20,893 nt of DNA, taken from the NCBI GenBank assembly GCA_022712075.1, contig JALAHE010000302.1, positions 1-20,893 on the forward strand, in the 5' to 3' direction. Below are positions 14,413 through 20,893 of the stretch, piece after piece. The stretch is from Galactobacter sp. GTDB lineage: Bacteria > Actinomycetota > Actinomycetes > Actinomycetales > Micrococcaceae. Every line of letters starts with the position of its first letter. The stretch's first letter is position 1. The notes under the pieces were generated by a model, which saw only the letters and a program-made list of their open reading frames with translations, had not been told where the DNA came from and did not search any database. Made by a program: the position numbers and the translations under genes.

Positions 14413-16548
14413 TCAGGCCTCCTTGCTGGTGTTCGACGACGCGGGGGCCGAGGAGGCGGCCGGGGAACCGGCCGGAAGGAGCGACTGCGCCTGGATCGCG
14501 GTGATCGCCACGGTGTTCACGATGTCCTGCACCGTGCAGCCGCGGGAGAGGTCGTTGACGGCGCGGTTCAGGCCCTGGAGCACGGGGCCCACGGCCACGG
14601 CGCCGGCGGACTGCTGCACGGCCTTGTAGGTGTTGTTTCCGGTGTTCAGGTCGGGGAAGACGAACACGGTGGCCTGGCCCGCCACGTCGGAGCCGGGCAG
14701 CTTGGAGGCGGCGATGGAGGCATCCACCGCGGCGTCGTACTGGATGGGGCCCTCCACGGGGAAGTCGGGTCCGGACGCCTCGACGAGCTCCGTGGCCTGC
14801 CGCACGCGGTCCACGTCCTCGCCCGCGCCGGAGGTGCCGGTGGAGTAGGAGAGCATGGCGACCTTGGGGTCCACGCCGAACTGGCGGGCCGTCGCGGCCG
14901 AGGCCAAGGCGATGTCGGCGAGCTGCTCGGCGTTGGGGTTCGGGTTCACGGCGCAATCGCCGTAGACCAGGACGCGCTCGGGCAGGCACATGAGGAAGAC
15001 GCTGGAGACGATCTTCACGCCGGGCCGAGTCTTGATGAACTCGAGCGAGGGGCGGATCGTGTCGGCGGTGGTGTGCGCGGCGCCGGAAACCATGCCGTCG
15101 GCGAGGCCGAGGTGGACCATCATGGTGCCCCAGTAGGAGCGGGAGACCATGCGCTCGCGGGCCTGCTCAAGCGTGATGCCCTTGTGGGCGCGCAGGCGGG
15201 CGTACTCGGCGGCGAACTCCTCGGTGCGCGGATCGCGCGCAGGGTCCACGAGGGTGACGCCGGAGAGGTCGATGCCCTGCTCCTTGGCCAGGTCGGCGAC
15301 GTCGGGCCCGCCCAGCACCACCAGGTCGCAGATGTCGCGGCGCGCGATGATCTCGGCCGCGCGCAGCACGCGCACGTCCTCTCCCTCGGGGAGCACCACC
15401 GTCTTGCGCTCGGCGCGGGCGGTCTCCACGAGCTGGTGCAGGAAGCGCACGGGCGTCATGAGCTCGGGGGCCGGCAGCTGCAGGCGGGCGAGGAGCTCGT
15501 CCTCGTCCACGGCCTGGTACCAGGCGCCCAAGGCGGCGGCCGTCTTGCGCGGGACGTTGGCGGTGAGCTCGCCGCGCACGCCGGCCACGGCGGTGGTGGC
15601 CTCGAAGGTGCCCTGATCCGTGACGTAGACGGGGAAGGGTGCCTCGGCCAGGAGCGGGAGGACCGAATCTTCCACGGGGCGGCGGCCCGTCACGAGCACG
15701 CCGGCGGTGGAGGGGAAGCCAGGGGTGCGCGCGGCCGCGATGGCCGCCGTCAGCACGTCGGTGCGATCGGCCGGAGTGACGAGGAAGGTGTCGTCCTGCT
15801 CGTAGCGCTCCAGGAGGTAGCCAACGTTCATAGCGGCCACGATGATGTGCTTGATGTCGCGATCCTCGGCCGGAGCGCCGGCGATGAGGCGCGCGCCCAG
15901 CGCGGAGGCGACCTCGCCCACGGTGGGGGCCACGACGTCGGGCAATTCCGGGACCACGTAGACCTTGCGCTCGTTGAGGCCCGGGCGCACGGCGGCGCGG
16001 AGCTCGTCGGCGAGGGCCGGCTCGGCGCGGTTGACGATCATGGAGAGCAGCGAGACGTGCTCGGCGTAGAAGGAGTCGCGGGCCACGTCCACGTCGTCGG
16101 CGGCCTGCTGCACGTCCTTGCCCGCGCCGTTCACGACGCCCACCACGTGGCAGCCCAGATGGTTGGCCAGGCGCGCGTTGAGGTCGAACTCGCTCGTGAA
16201 GTCGTGGCCGGAGAGGTCGGTGCCTTCCACGATGACCACGTCGGCGTGCTCGGCCACGCGGGAGTATGCGTCCAGCGCGCGGGAGTAGAGCTCCTCGACC
16301 TGGCCGGCGGCGACGAGCTTGCGGGCCTCGGCGCGGGTGAGGCCCACGCCGATGCGCTCGGAGGGCAGCTCGAAGAGCGAGGTCATGAGGCGCACGCTCG
16401 GGTCCGCGGCGGGGTCGCTCGCCTCCGTGATGGGGCGGAAGAAGCCCACCGTGTCGGCGCGGCGGTGCAGGAGGTCTCCGAGGCCGAGGACGATGAGGGA
16501 CTTTCCTGAGCCGGCGCTGGTGGCGCTGACGTAGAGGCCGCGGGTCAT
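14413..16548 (-). CDS. pta: Phosphate acetyltransferase (long form with N-terminal P-loop and DRTGG domains)
   Basis: A 711-residue enzyme converting acetyl-CoA and phosphate to acetyl phosphate and CoA. The N-terminal dethiobiotin-synthetase-like P-loop domain (TRGLYVSATSAGSGKS) and a middle DRTGG domain (roughly residues 200-330) are regulatory in the long family. The catalytic PTA domain fills the last 320 residues, with KTVVLPEGEDVRVLRAA, PERVLVYGDCAVNPNP, SYSTGTSGAG and FPDLNTGNNTYKAVQQSAG. The start at 16548 is preferred since the conserved N terminus (MTRGLYVSA) begins there, although AAGGAG is 12 bases away. An ATG at 16611 would add 21 residues without a ribosome site and would overlap the putative operator. 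First gene of pta-ackA. Confidence 0.95.
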   Translation of the reverse strand: MTRGLYVSATSAGSGKSLIVLGLGDLLHRRADTVGFFRPITEASDPAADPSVRLMTSLFELPSERIGVGLTRAEARKLVAAGQVEELYSRALDAYSRVAEHADVVIVEGTDLSGHDFTSEFDLNARLANHLGCHVVGVVNGAGKDVQQAADDVDVARDSFYAEHVSLLSMIVNRAEPALADELRAAVRPGLNERKVYVVPELPDVVAPTVGEVASALGARLIAGAPAEDRDIKHIIVAAMNVGYLLERYEQDDTFLVTPADRTDVLTAAIAAARTPGFPSTAGVLVTGRRPVEDSVLPLLAEAPFPVYVTDQGTFEATTAVAGVRGELTANVPRKTAAALGAWYQAVDEDELLARLQLPAPELMTPVRFLHQLVETARAERKTVVLPEGEDVRVLRAAEIIARRDICDLVVLGGPDVADLAKEQGIDLSGVTLVDPARDPRTEEFAAEYARLRAHKGITLEQARERMVSRSYWGTMMVHLGLADGMVSGAAHTTADTIRPSLEFIKTRPGVKIVSSVFLMCLPERVLVYGDCAVNPNPNAEQLADIALASAATARQFGVDPKVAMLSYSTGTSGAGEDVDRVRQATELVEASGPDFPVEGPIQYDAAVDASIAASKLPGSDVAGQATVFVFPDLNTGNNTYKAVQQSAGAVAVGPVLQGLNRAVNDLSRGCTVQDIVNTVAITAIQAQSLLPAGSPAASSAPASSNTSKEA

Positions 16549-16589
16549 GCTCTTCAGGGGCTCCTTCGGGAGGGCGTTGCGTGCTTTAG

Positions 16590-16620
16590 GTAACACCAAT
16601 TGTGCTTCCATTGTGCACGA
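16590..16620 (-). promoter_or_regulatory. Putative pta promoter/operator with helically phased direct repeats
   Basis: ATTGTGC occurs at 16599-16605 and again at 16610-16616, 11 bases apart, within an AT-richer patch upstream of pta. On the minus strand the patch reads GCACAAT twice and then TTACCTAAAG. The spacing of one helical turn suggests a protein binding site overlapping the promoter. No known acetate-regulon motif is evident to me. Confidence 0.35.
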
Positions 16621-16800
16621 CGCCGCGTCGGTTCCGTGCCGTGGGTCACGTTGCCGCGGGTGCCTGGCGCCTCGCGGCGCCGCGCGGGAACCGCTGCCAC
16701 GCGATCCGCGCCCAGCCTAGCCACGCGCCGTTGGGCCTGTCAGTCGACTCCGTCACGCCCCGTGCCTCGCGCCCGGGGCCCACCCGGGCGCCGCGGCCCT
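16621..16800. other. Non-coding gap between pta and the membrane-protein gene
   Basis: GC-rich sequence with no credible open frame, RNA gene or strong stem. It holds the upstream promoter parts for the plus-strand gene at 16813; a -35 could not be recognised. Confidence 0.4.
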
Positions 16801-16813
16801 TAGGGTGGGGCCG
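16801..16813 (+). promoter_or_regulatory. Probable leaderless promoter (-10 TAGGGT directly before GTG)
   Basis: TAGGGT (16801-16806) fits the actinobacterial -10 consensus TANNNT and lies six bases before the GTG at 16813, so transcription would start at the start codon itself. This spacing is typical of leaderless mRNAs in actinobacteria and explains the absence of a purine-rich ribosome site at normal distance. Confidence 0.6.
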
Positions 16814-17436
16814 TGCGCCCCATCCCGTCGAAAGAACGCCGCTGGCTCGGCTGGCTCGCGTGCGCGCTCAGCGCGGCGCTCGGGCTCGGCCTGTGGGTGT
16901 TCTGGGTGCTGCCCGTCCGCGCCTCGGTGGCCGACGCCACGCCCGGCCCCAGCGGGACGAGCGTGAGCGTGCGACTCGAGGAGGGGCAGCGCGTGGGGAT
17001 CTGGGCCTCCGGCCGGGCCGCGATGCTCGGCACGCTCGAGTGCACCGTGCGCTCCGCCGGTGGCGAGGAGCCTGCCGTGCAGCGCGTGCGAGACCTCAGC
17101 TGGAACGACACCCTCTGGTGGGTCACGCCGCGCGCCGGTTTCGAGAGCTACGCGGGCTTCGGCGCCGGGGCCACGGGCGAGTACGCCGTCTCCTGCGACG
17201 ACAGCATCGGCGGCTACGAGGCGAGCTACCTGCTGGCCAAGGACCCGCAGGCGCCGGGCTGGATTGGCCTGGGGCGCGGCGGATCGGCGGACTTCCGCTC
17301 CTCCAGCGTCCTGGCCTACGGCGCAGTGGTGGCGCCGCTGCTCGCGGTCCTGCTCCTGCCGATCATGGGCGTGCAGAGCCTGCGCGCCCGACACCGGCGC
17401 CGTCAGAACAGCGCGTCCTCCAGCACGGGGTCGTAG
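16813..17436 (+). CDS. Two-TM membrane protein with extracytoplasmic domain (unknown function)
   Basis: A 207-residue protein not recognised as a named family. It has a basic N terminus (RPIPSKERR), a first TM at about 13-35 (LGWLACALSAALGLGLWVFW), an extracytoplasmic domain of about 130 residues, a second TM at about 167-187 (LAYGAVVAPLLAVLLLPIMG), and a basic cytosolic tail (RARHRRRQ). The domain has exactly two Cys (77 in LECTVR, 128 in AVSCDD), which could form a disulfide, and Gly-rich beta-like sequence (GFESYAGFGAGATGEYAVSC). The GTG start is supported by an adjacent -10 element. Its last 34 bases overlap the convergent ogt gene, so its C-terminal 11 codons are antisense to ogt codons. 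Confidence 0.75.
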   Translation: MRPIPSKERRWLGWLACALSAALGLGLWVFWVLPVRASVADATPGPSGTSVSVRLEEGQRVGIWASGRAAMLGTLECTVRSAGGEEPAVQRVRDLSWNDTLWWVTPRAGFESYAGFGAGATGEYAVSCDDSIGGYEASYLLAKDPQAPGWIGLGRGGSADFRSSSVLAYGAVVAPLLAVLLLPIMGVQSLRARHRRRQNSASSSTGS

Positions 17437-17909
17437 CCCTCAAGATCCAGCAGGAAGCGCTTGCGCTCGAGCCCGCCGGCATAGCCCGTCATGGAGCCGT
17501 CGGCGCCCACCACGCGGTGGCACGGCACGATCATGGAGAGCGGGTTGTGTCCCACCGCCTGGCCCACTGCCTGCGCGGCCTTTGGCTTGCCCAGCTCGCG
17601 GGCGATGGCCCCGTAGGTCGTGACCGAGCCGGCCGGGATGCGACGCAGGATCTCCCAGACCTTCTTCTGCTTGCCCGTCCCCGCCGGGTCCAGCGGGAGG
17701 TCAAAGTCCTCGCGCTCCCCCGTGAGGTACTCGCCCAACTGGTGGGCGGCGGCGTCGAGCACCGCGTCCTGCCCGGGCTCCACGCGCTCGCCGAGCGTGG
17801 CGTCCGAGGGGAAGTAGCGGTGGTCCTCGAACCACACGCCGGTGACGGCGGCGCCGTTGCCGGCGATGATCAGCGTCCCCAGCGGGGAGCTCGTCAAGAG
17901 GTGTTCCAT
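17403..17909 (-). CDS. ogt: Methylated-DNA-[protein]-cysteine S-methyltransferase (O6-alkylguanine repair)
   Basis: A 168-residue suicide repair enzyme transferring alkyl groups from O6-alkylguanine to its own Cys. The active-site motif is IVPCHRVVG (C130), preceded by the HTH/arginine-finger region (VTTYGAIARELGKPKAAQAVGQAVGHNP), where an Ala-Gln-Ala-Val segment replaces the more usual ARAVG finger. The C terminus has GYAGGLERKRFLLDLE. I start at the ATG at 17909, with GGAG six bases upstream; an in-frame GTG at 17930 would add seven residues. It follows ada-alkA by 27 bases and is probably co-transcribed, matching the alkA-ogt arrangement of mycobacteria. Its 3' end overlaps the convergent membrane-protein gene. 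Confidence 0.93.
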   Translation of the reverse strand: MEHLLTSSPLGTLIIAGNGAAVTGVWFEDHRYFPSDATLGERVEPGQDAVLDAAAHQLGEYLTGEREDFDLPLDPAGTGKQKKVWEILRRIPAGSVTTYGAIARELGKPKAAQAVGQAVGHNPLSMIVPCHRVVGADGSMTGYAGGLERKRFLLDLEGYDPVLEDALF

Positions 17910-17936
17910 GGTCTGCTCCGTGTTCGTCACGGGGGC

Positions 17937-19574
17937 TCAGCCCCAGAGGTGGAGGGCGGCGTAGGAGCGCCAAGGGCGCGCGCCGTCCAGAAGGGTCGTG
18001 AGGCGGCGCTTGTCCTCGGCGAGGCCCAGCGTACGCGCCCGGCTCAGGAGCGCGCCGTCGCCCGAGAGGTCGACGTCCGGGTCGCCCACCGTGCGCAGCC
18101 GCGCGTAGGCGATCGTCCACGGGCCGATGCCCTTGAGGGCTCCGACTTCGTCCAGCAGCGCCGAGGCGCCGTCGCGGTCGGTCGGCTCGCCTGCCTCGGC
18201 GAGGAGGGCGAGCACGCGCTCGAAGGTGTCGCGCCGCGCGGCCGGGCCGCGGAACCACGCGTCCAGGGTTTCAAGGGCGGCGGCCGCCGTGGGGAAGGGC
18301 GTGAGGTGGGTGCCCGACGGCGTGGGGTCGCCGAGCGCGATCGCGTCGCCGCCGGCGCCGCTCGCCTCGGCGGCCCCGCCGCTCGGCTCCCCGGGCGCAG
18401 CGGCGGGCGCATCGGCAGGAGCCTCGGCGGGCCGGCCGGTGGGTCCGTTCACCGCCTCGACGAGCCGGCGCAGCTGCGCGCGGCCGGCCGCAACGGAGAC
18501 CTGCTGGGTGGCGATGGCGCGGCACAGCGACTCGGTCAGCGTCGGCTCGCCAGGGATGCGGGCGCCGGGGCGGGTGGCGACCCCATCGCGGAGCCAGGGC
18601 AGCTGCCACAGGGCGGCATCGATCGTGGGGGAGTCGGCGTCCAAGTCGAAGAGATGCCTGGCCACGCGCACGGCGGCGGTGAGGTCGGCGGCGTCGTCCA
18701 GAGTCAGGGTGGCGCGCAGGCGCTCGTCGGCGTCCAGCCCCACGCTCACGGTGCCCGTGCCGCGCGGCAGGCGCAGGGCAACGCTGTACTGCGAGCCGAG
18801 CACCTCGTCCACGCCGGGCAGTGTGCGCGCGCCGAACCACTGCAGCAGCCCGGGCACGTCCACGGGGCCGCGGGCCTCGAGCCGCGCGCTGAGGGCCGCC
18901 GGCACGCCGGGGGCTGAAACGCGGGGGCTGCGCCTGGCCGCCTCGCGCAGCTGCGAGGGCGTGCGGTCGAAGACCTGCTTCACGGTGTCGTTGAACTGGC
19001 GGACGCTGCCGAAACCGGCGGCCCAGGCCACCTCGGTGTTGGGCAGATCCGTGGAGGCGAGGAGGCGGAACGCGGTGCGGGCCCGGTGGGCGCGCGCGTG
19101 CGCCACGGGCGGGGCGCCGGTCTCCTCCACCATGACGCGGTGCAGAGTGCGCGGGCTCGTGTGCAGGCGGCGGGCCAGGGTGTCGAGGGAGGCCTCGTCC
19201 AGGCCGCCGCCCGCGATCAGCTCCAGGGCCCGACGGGCCAGCTCGGTGCGCGGCGCCCACTGCGGCGTTCCGGGCAGGGCCTCGGGGAAGCAGCGCAGGC
19301 ACGGGCGCAGGCCCATGCCCTGGGCTTCGGCCGCGGTGCGGACGAAGCGCACGTTCTGCGGCTTCGGTGTGGGCGCGGGGCAGGAGGGGCGGCAGTAGAT
19401 CTTGGTGGAGAGCACGGCCGTGTAGAACTGGCCGTCGAAGCGCGCATCGCGGGCGTGGATCGCGGCGTAGGCGGCGTCGAAGGGCAGCGGCGCGGTGGGC
19501 CCGGTGACCTCGGCCCCGGAGGCGACGGGCCCGCCCGGGCCGGCCGCCGCGTCGTCGTGCTGTTGAATGCTCAC
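17937..19574 (-). CDS. Ada-type regulator fused to DNA-3-methyladenine glycosylase II (AdaA-AlkA)
   Basis: A 545-residue bifunctional protein. The Ada N-terminal zinc/methyl-acceptor domain (about 30-105) has the four Cys ligands C61, C65, C92 and C95; C61 corresponds to the Cys of E. coli Ada that accepts methyl from phosphotriesters. An AraC-type double HTH follows (about 108-212). The AlkA N domain (about 225-300) and HhH-GPD glycosylase (about 310-545) have the hairpin LKGIGPW (480-486) and the catalytic Asp506 in LSGDGALL. An Ala/Pro/Gly-rich insertion (380-415) splits the glycosylase helices. The Ogt domain of E. coli Ada is missing and is supplied by the next gene. The start is GTG without a clear ribosome site. 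Expected role: methylation-triggered self-activation plus excision of alkylated bases. Confidence 0.93.
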   Translation of the reverse strand: MSIQQHDDAAAGPGGPVASGAEVTGPTAPLPFDAAYAAIHARDARFDGQFYTAVLSTKIYCRPSCPAPTPKPQNVRFVRTAAEAQGMGLRPCLRCFPEALPGTPQWAPRTELARRALELIAGGGLDEASLDTLARRLHTSPRTLHRVMVEETGAPPVAHARAHRARTAFRLLASTDLPNTEVAWAAGFGSVRQFNDTVKQVFDRTPSQLREAARRSPRVSAPGVPAALSARLEARGPVDVPGLLQWFGARTLPGVDEVLGSQYSVALRLPRGTGTVSVGLDADERLRATLTLDDAADLTAAVRVARHLFDLDADSPTIDAALWQLPWLRDGVATRPGARIPGEPTLTESLCRAIATQQVSVAAGRAQLRRLVEAVNGPTGRPAEAPADAPAAAPGEPSGGAAEASGAGGDAIALGDPTPSGTHLTPFPTAAAALETLDAWFRGPAARRDTFERVLALLAEAGEPTDRDGASALLDEVGALKGIGPWTIAYARLRTVGDPDVDLSGDGALLSRARTLGLAEDKRRLTTLLDGARPWRSYAALHLWG

Positions 19575-19656
19575 CCGTTTATGGTGCCGCGCTTTCCCTC
19601 CGGGCGCTGGCGGTTTTTCGCCACGGGCCTTCAGCCCGCCGCTGTGAGGGGAACGC
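19575..19656 (-). promoter_or_regulatory. Upstream region of ada-alkA
   Basis: An 82-base gap that must contain the ada-alkA promoter. A small stem CGGGC/GCCCG lies at 19624-19638 in a locally less GC-rich stretch. The start codon is preceded by CATAAACGG, a possible -10-like run very close to the GTG, which could mean a leaderless or very short leader transcript. An Ada box could not be identified by eye. Confidence 0.3.
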
Positions 19657-19693
19657 GACCCGGCCCCAGACGCGCTGCGTCCGGGGCCGGGTC
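19657..19693 (-). terminator. Terminator of the VOC-family gene
   Basis: GACCCGGCCCC (19657-19667) pairs perfectly with GGGGCCGGGTC (19683-19693). After one mismatch the stem continues as GACG/CGTC (19669-19672 with 19678-19681), giving 15 pairs around a 5-base loop. It starts 20 bases past the VOC gene stop and isolates ada-alkA from upstream transcription. Confidence 0.8.
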
Positions 19694-19712
19694 TTCAGGA
19701 GGTTGCCGGGGC

Positions 19713-20621
19713 TTAGGCGCCCTTGACGGTGACGCGCAGGGCGTTCTTCCAGGGGTCCTCGAAGGTCAGCGTGCGGCCGTCGCTGTGCTGGCTCACGCCG
19801 CGCGCGGTCAGGCGTTCGCGGAGGGCGCCCACGGCGTCCTCGTGCGGCAGGACGAGGTCGATCTCGCCGAGGCCGAGGCTCGGCGCGCGGCCCATGGCAC
19901 CGCGGGACTCCCACGTGTTCGCGGCGAGGTGGTGGTGGTAGCCGCCCACGGAGAAGAAGATCGCCTGGTCGCCCAGCTTGGTGGTGACGTCGAAGCCGAC
20001 GATGCCCTCGTAGAAGTCGCGCGCCGTCTTGGTGTCGCCGACCTTCAGGTGCACGTGGCCCACCGAGGCAGCCTGGTCGGTGCCGACCGGGTTCTCGAGC
20101 CCCTCCTGGGTCATGTTGGCCTGCAGGTACTGGTTGGGATCCAGGTACACGGTGCCCATGTTCACCTCGCCGTTGTGCCACTCCCAGGCCTCGCGCGGGC
20201 GATCGAAGTACAGCTCCACGCCGTTGCCCTCGGGGTCATCGAAGTAGAAGGCCTCGGAGACGAAGTGGTCGGCCGAGCCGGTGAACTGCGAGGGGTACTT
20301 GCGCGCCACGGAGTAGATCGAGGCGGCGAGGTCGGCGCGCGAGTCGAAGAGGATGGCCGTGTGGTAGAGCCCGGCGGCGCCGTTGGCGGCGTGTTTGAGG
20401 GCCGGCTCGTGCTCCAGGATGAGCGAGGGGACGCCGTGGCGGCCGAGGATGGCGGAGTCGCCCTCCTGGGCGATCACCGCGAGGCCCACGCCCTCGTGGT
20501 AGAAGCGGATCATGCCGTCGAGGTCGGCGACCTTGAGGGTCACGGTGCCCACGGTGCTGAGGACGTCGAGGCGGTCCTCGGGGTTCTTGAGGGCCGTCTG
20601 TTCTGCGTTGCCCTGGATCAT
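19713..20621 (-). CDS. VOC-family two-domain protein, catechol-2,3-dioxygenase-like (CatE/MhqO type)
   Basis: A 302-residue protein with two vicinal-oxygen-chelate repeats (about 20-145 and 185-300). Candidate metal ligands are H87 (LYHTAILF) and E136 (GNGVELYFDRP) in the first half, and H191 (GHVHLKV) and the cluster in GGYHHHLAANTWES (H229-H231) in the second. GYHHHxxxNTW is typical of the Bacillus CatE/MhqA/MhqO relatives, which cleave catechols or quinone adducts and defend against electrophiles. The last module ends DPWKNALRV, lacking the usual C-terminal Glu ligand. AGGAG lies seven bases before the ATG. It has its own promoter, operator-like palindrome and terminator, so it is monocistronic. 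The substrate is unproven. Confidence 0.88.
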   Translation of the reverse strand: MIQGNAEQTALKNPEDRLDVLSTVGTVTLKVADLDGMIRFYHEGVGLAVIAQEGDSAILGRHGVPSLILEHEPALKHAANGAAGLYHTAILFDSRADLAASIYSVARKYPSQFTGSADHFVSEAFYFDDPEGNGVELYFDRPREAWEWHNGEVNMGTVYLDPNQYLQANMTQEGLENPVGTDQAASVGHVHLKVGDTKTARDFYEGIVGFDVTTKLGDQAIFFSVGGYHHHLAANTWESRGAMGRAPSLGLGEIDLVLPHEDAVGALRERLTARGVSQHSDGRTLTFEDPWKNALRVTVKGA

Positions 20622-20672
20622 GGCTCTTCTCCTGGTGTCGGTGCGCCCCGGGCATCCTGATCGCTTGAGGCT

Positions 20673-20719
20673 TTACTTGAAGCAACAACTATTCTGGCAG
20701 AGATGTTCCTGCTTGTCAC
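20673..20719 (-). promoter_or_regulatory. Promoter and operator-like palindrome of the VOC gene
   Basis: On the minus strand GTGACA (complement of 20714-20719) matches the -35 consensus in five of six positions. It is followed after 17 bases by CAGAAT (complement of 20691-20696, four of six for -10). The transcription start would fall near 20685. Exactly there lies TTACTTGAAGCAA (20673-20685), a 13-bp palindrome with a single mismatched pair, with a related CTTGAGGC just beyond (20664-20671). A site covering the start point is a typical repressor position; MarR- or HxlR-type repressors commonly control such genes. Confidence 0.65.
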
Positions 20720-20893
20720 TGTGGGTCCGCTCACCGGGCGTTCGCCCGGCCCCGCGCCGCGGGGACGGGCCCGCCCTGGCCGGCCCCGCGCCCTCGGGGC
20801 CCGGGGCGGCACCCGGGCCCACGAAAAGTAACCCACCAGGTTGCGTGCGCCCCGGCCCCGGGGCGGGGCGCACGGCCCGAGGGGGGGGGAAGG
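20720..20893. other. Non-coding, hairpin-rich right end
   Basis: No credible gene. Several perfect stems are present: CCGGGC/GCCCGG around GTTC (about 20735-20750), a CCCCGCG/CGCGGGG palindrome (about 20751-20765), and a 10-bp stem CGTGCGCCCC (20844-20853) with GGGGCGCACG (20865-20874). The last is the best candidate terminator for a gene off the right edge. A less GC-rich patch, AAAAGTAACCC (20824-20834), lies between them, and a run of nine or more G ends the window. Confidence 0.5.

Noticed and set aside
13255..16509. 1084-codon open frame on plus, antisense to ackA-pta
   Set aside because: Both ackA and pta are unmistakable on the minus strand. The antisense frame is stop-free because of G/C third-position bias and reads as Gly/Val/His/Arg/Asp-rich nonsense without domains.
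16602..18917. 771-codon open frame on plus spanning the membrane protein, ogt and ada-alkA
   Set aside because: It runs across several real genes and their gaps in another frame; composition is typical of shadow frames.
19086..20660. 524-codon open frame on plus antisense to ada-alkA and the VOC gene
   Set aside because: It crosses a strong terminator and two real minus-strand genes; there is no start signal or domain.
20618..20873. Two short minus-strand frames at the right edge
   Set aside because: They cover hairpins and the VOC promoter, encode Pro/Arg/Gly-rich sequence and lack ribosome sites.

Overview
The window is about 70% G+C with strong G/C third-position bias, GTG starts and 4-bp start/stop overlaps. 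Gene content is typical of a high-GC actinobacterium: a long P-loop-containing phosphate acetyltransferase next to acetate kinase, a fused DppD-DppF ATPase, an Ada-AlkA fusion followed by ogt, and a DUF1990 protein. Micrococcales (Micrococcaceae-like) is my best guess for the lineage, by impression only. Seventeen protein genes are supported. I see no tRNA, rRNA, CRISPR array, transposase or phage gene. Most long antisense frames are shadows of real genes.

Layout. (i) 1-96: a long nested hairpin. (ii) 108-1801, minus: a YgiB-like lipoprotein overlapping a YgiC-like glutathionylspermidine synthase-family ATP-grasp enzyme. (iii) 1920-2831, minus: a 3-hydroxyisobutyrate dehydrogenase-family reductase, divergent from a DUF1990 gene (2901-3404). 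(iv) 3405-4527: a palindrome-rich leader and a secreted low-complexity Pro/Lys- then Gly/His-rich protein. (v) 4569-10435: an amine or amino-acid catabolic block. It holds an Lrp/AsnC regulator and an aldehyde dehydrogenase on minus. On plus is a probable four-gene operon of APC permease, FAD-dependent amine oxidoreductase and two SMR exporter subunits. (vi) 10513-12228, minus: a stand-alone double-NBD dipeptide ABC ATPase, divergent from an SDR (12390-13226). (vii) 13252-16548, minus: pta-ackA. (viii) 16813-17436: a small two-TM protein from a probable leaderless promoter, tail-overlapping ogt. (ix) 17403-19574, minus: ada-alkA fusion then ogt, an alkylation-damage response pair. (x) 19713-20621, minus: a two-domain VOC (catechol-2,3-dioxygenase-like) protein with a well-formed promoter and operator. 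(xi) 20720-20893: hairpin-rich non-coding DNA.

How the genes work together. The clearest functional unit is block (v). The permease would import an amine or amino acid, the flavoenzyme would oxidise it to an aldehyde, and the divergent aldehyde dehydrogenase would convert that to an acid. The translationally coupled SMR pair could export toxic substrate or by-product. An Lrp-type regulator sits beside it, and three copies of a TTTTGNNGAT-like element lie in the divergent promoter region. Pta-AckA interconvert acetyl-CoA and acetate. Nothing here is convincingly an undescribed defence or mobile system. The best leads are the SMR pair fused into an amine-oxidation operon, the structured leader at 3426-3544, and the hairpins sharing GCACGACGGCGC.
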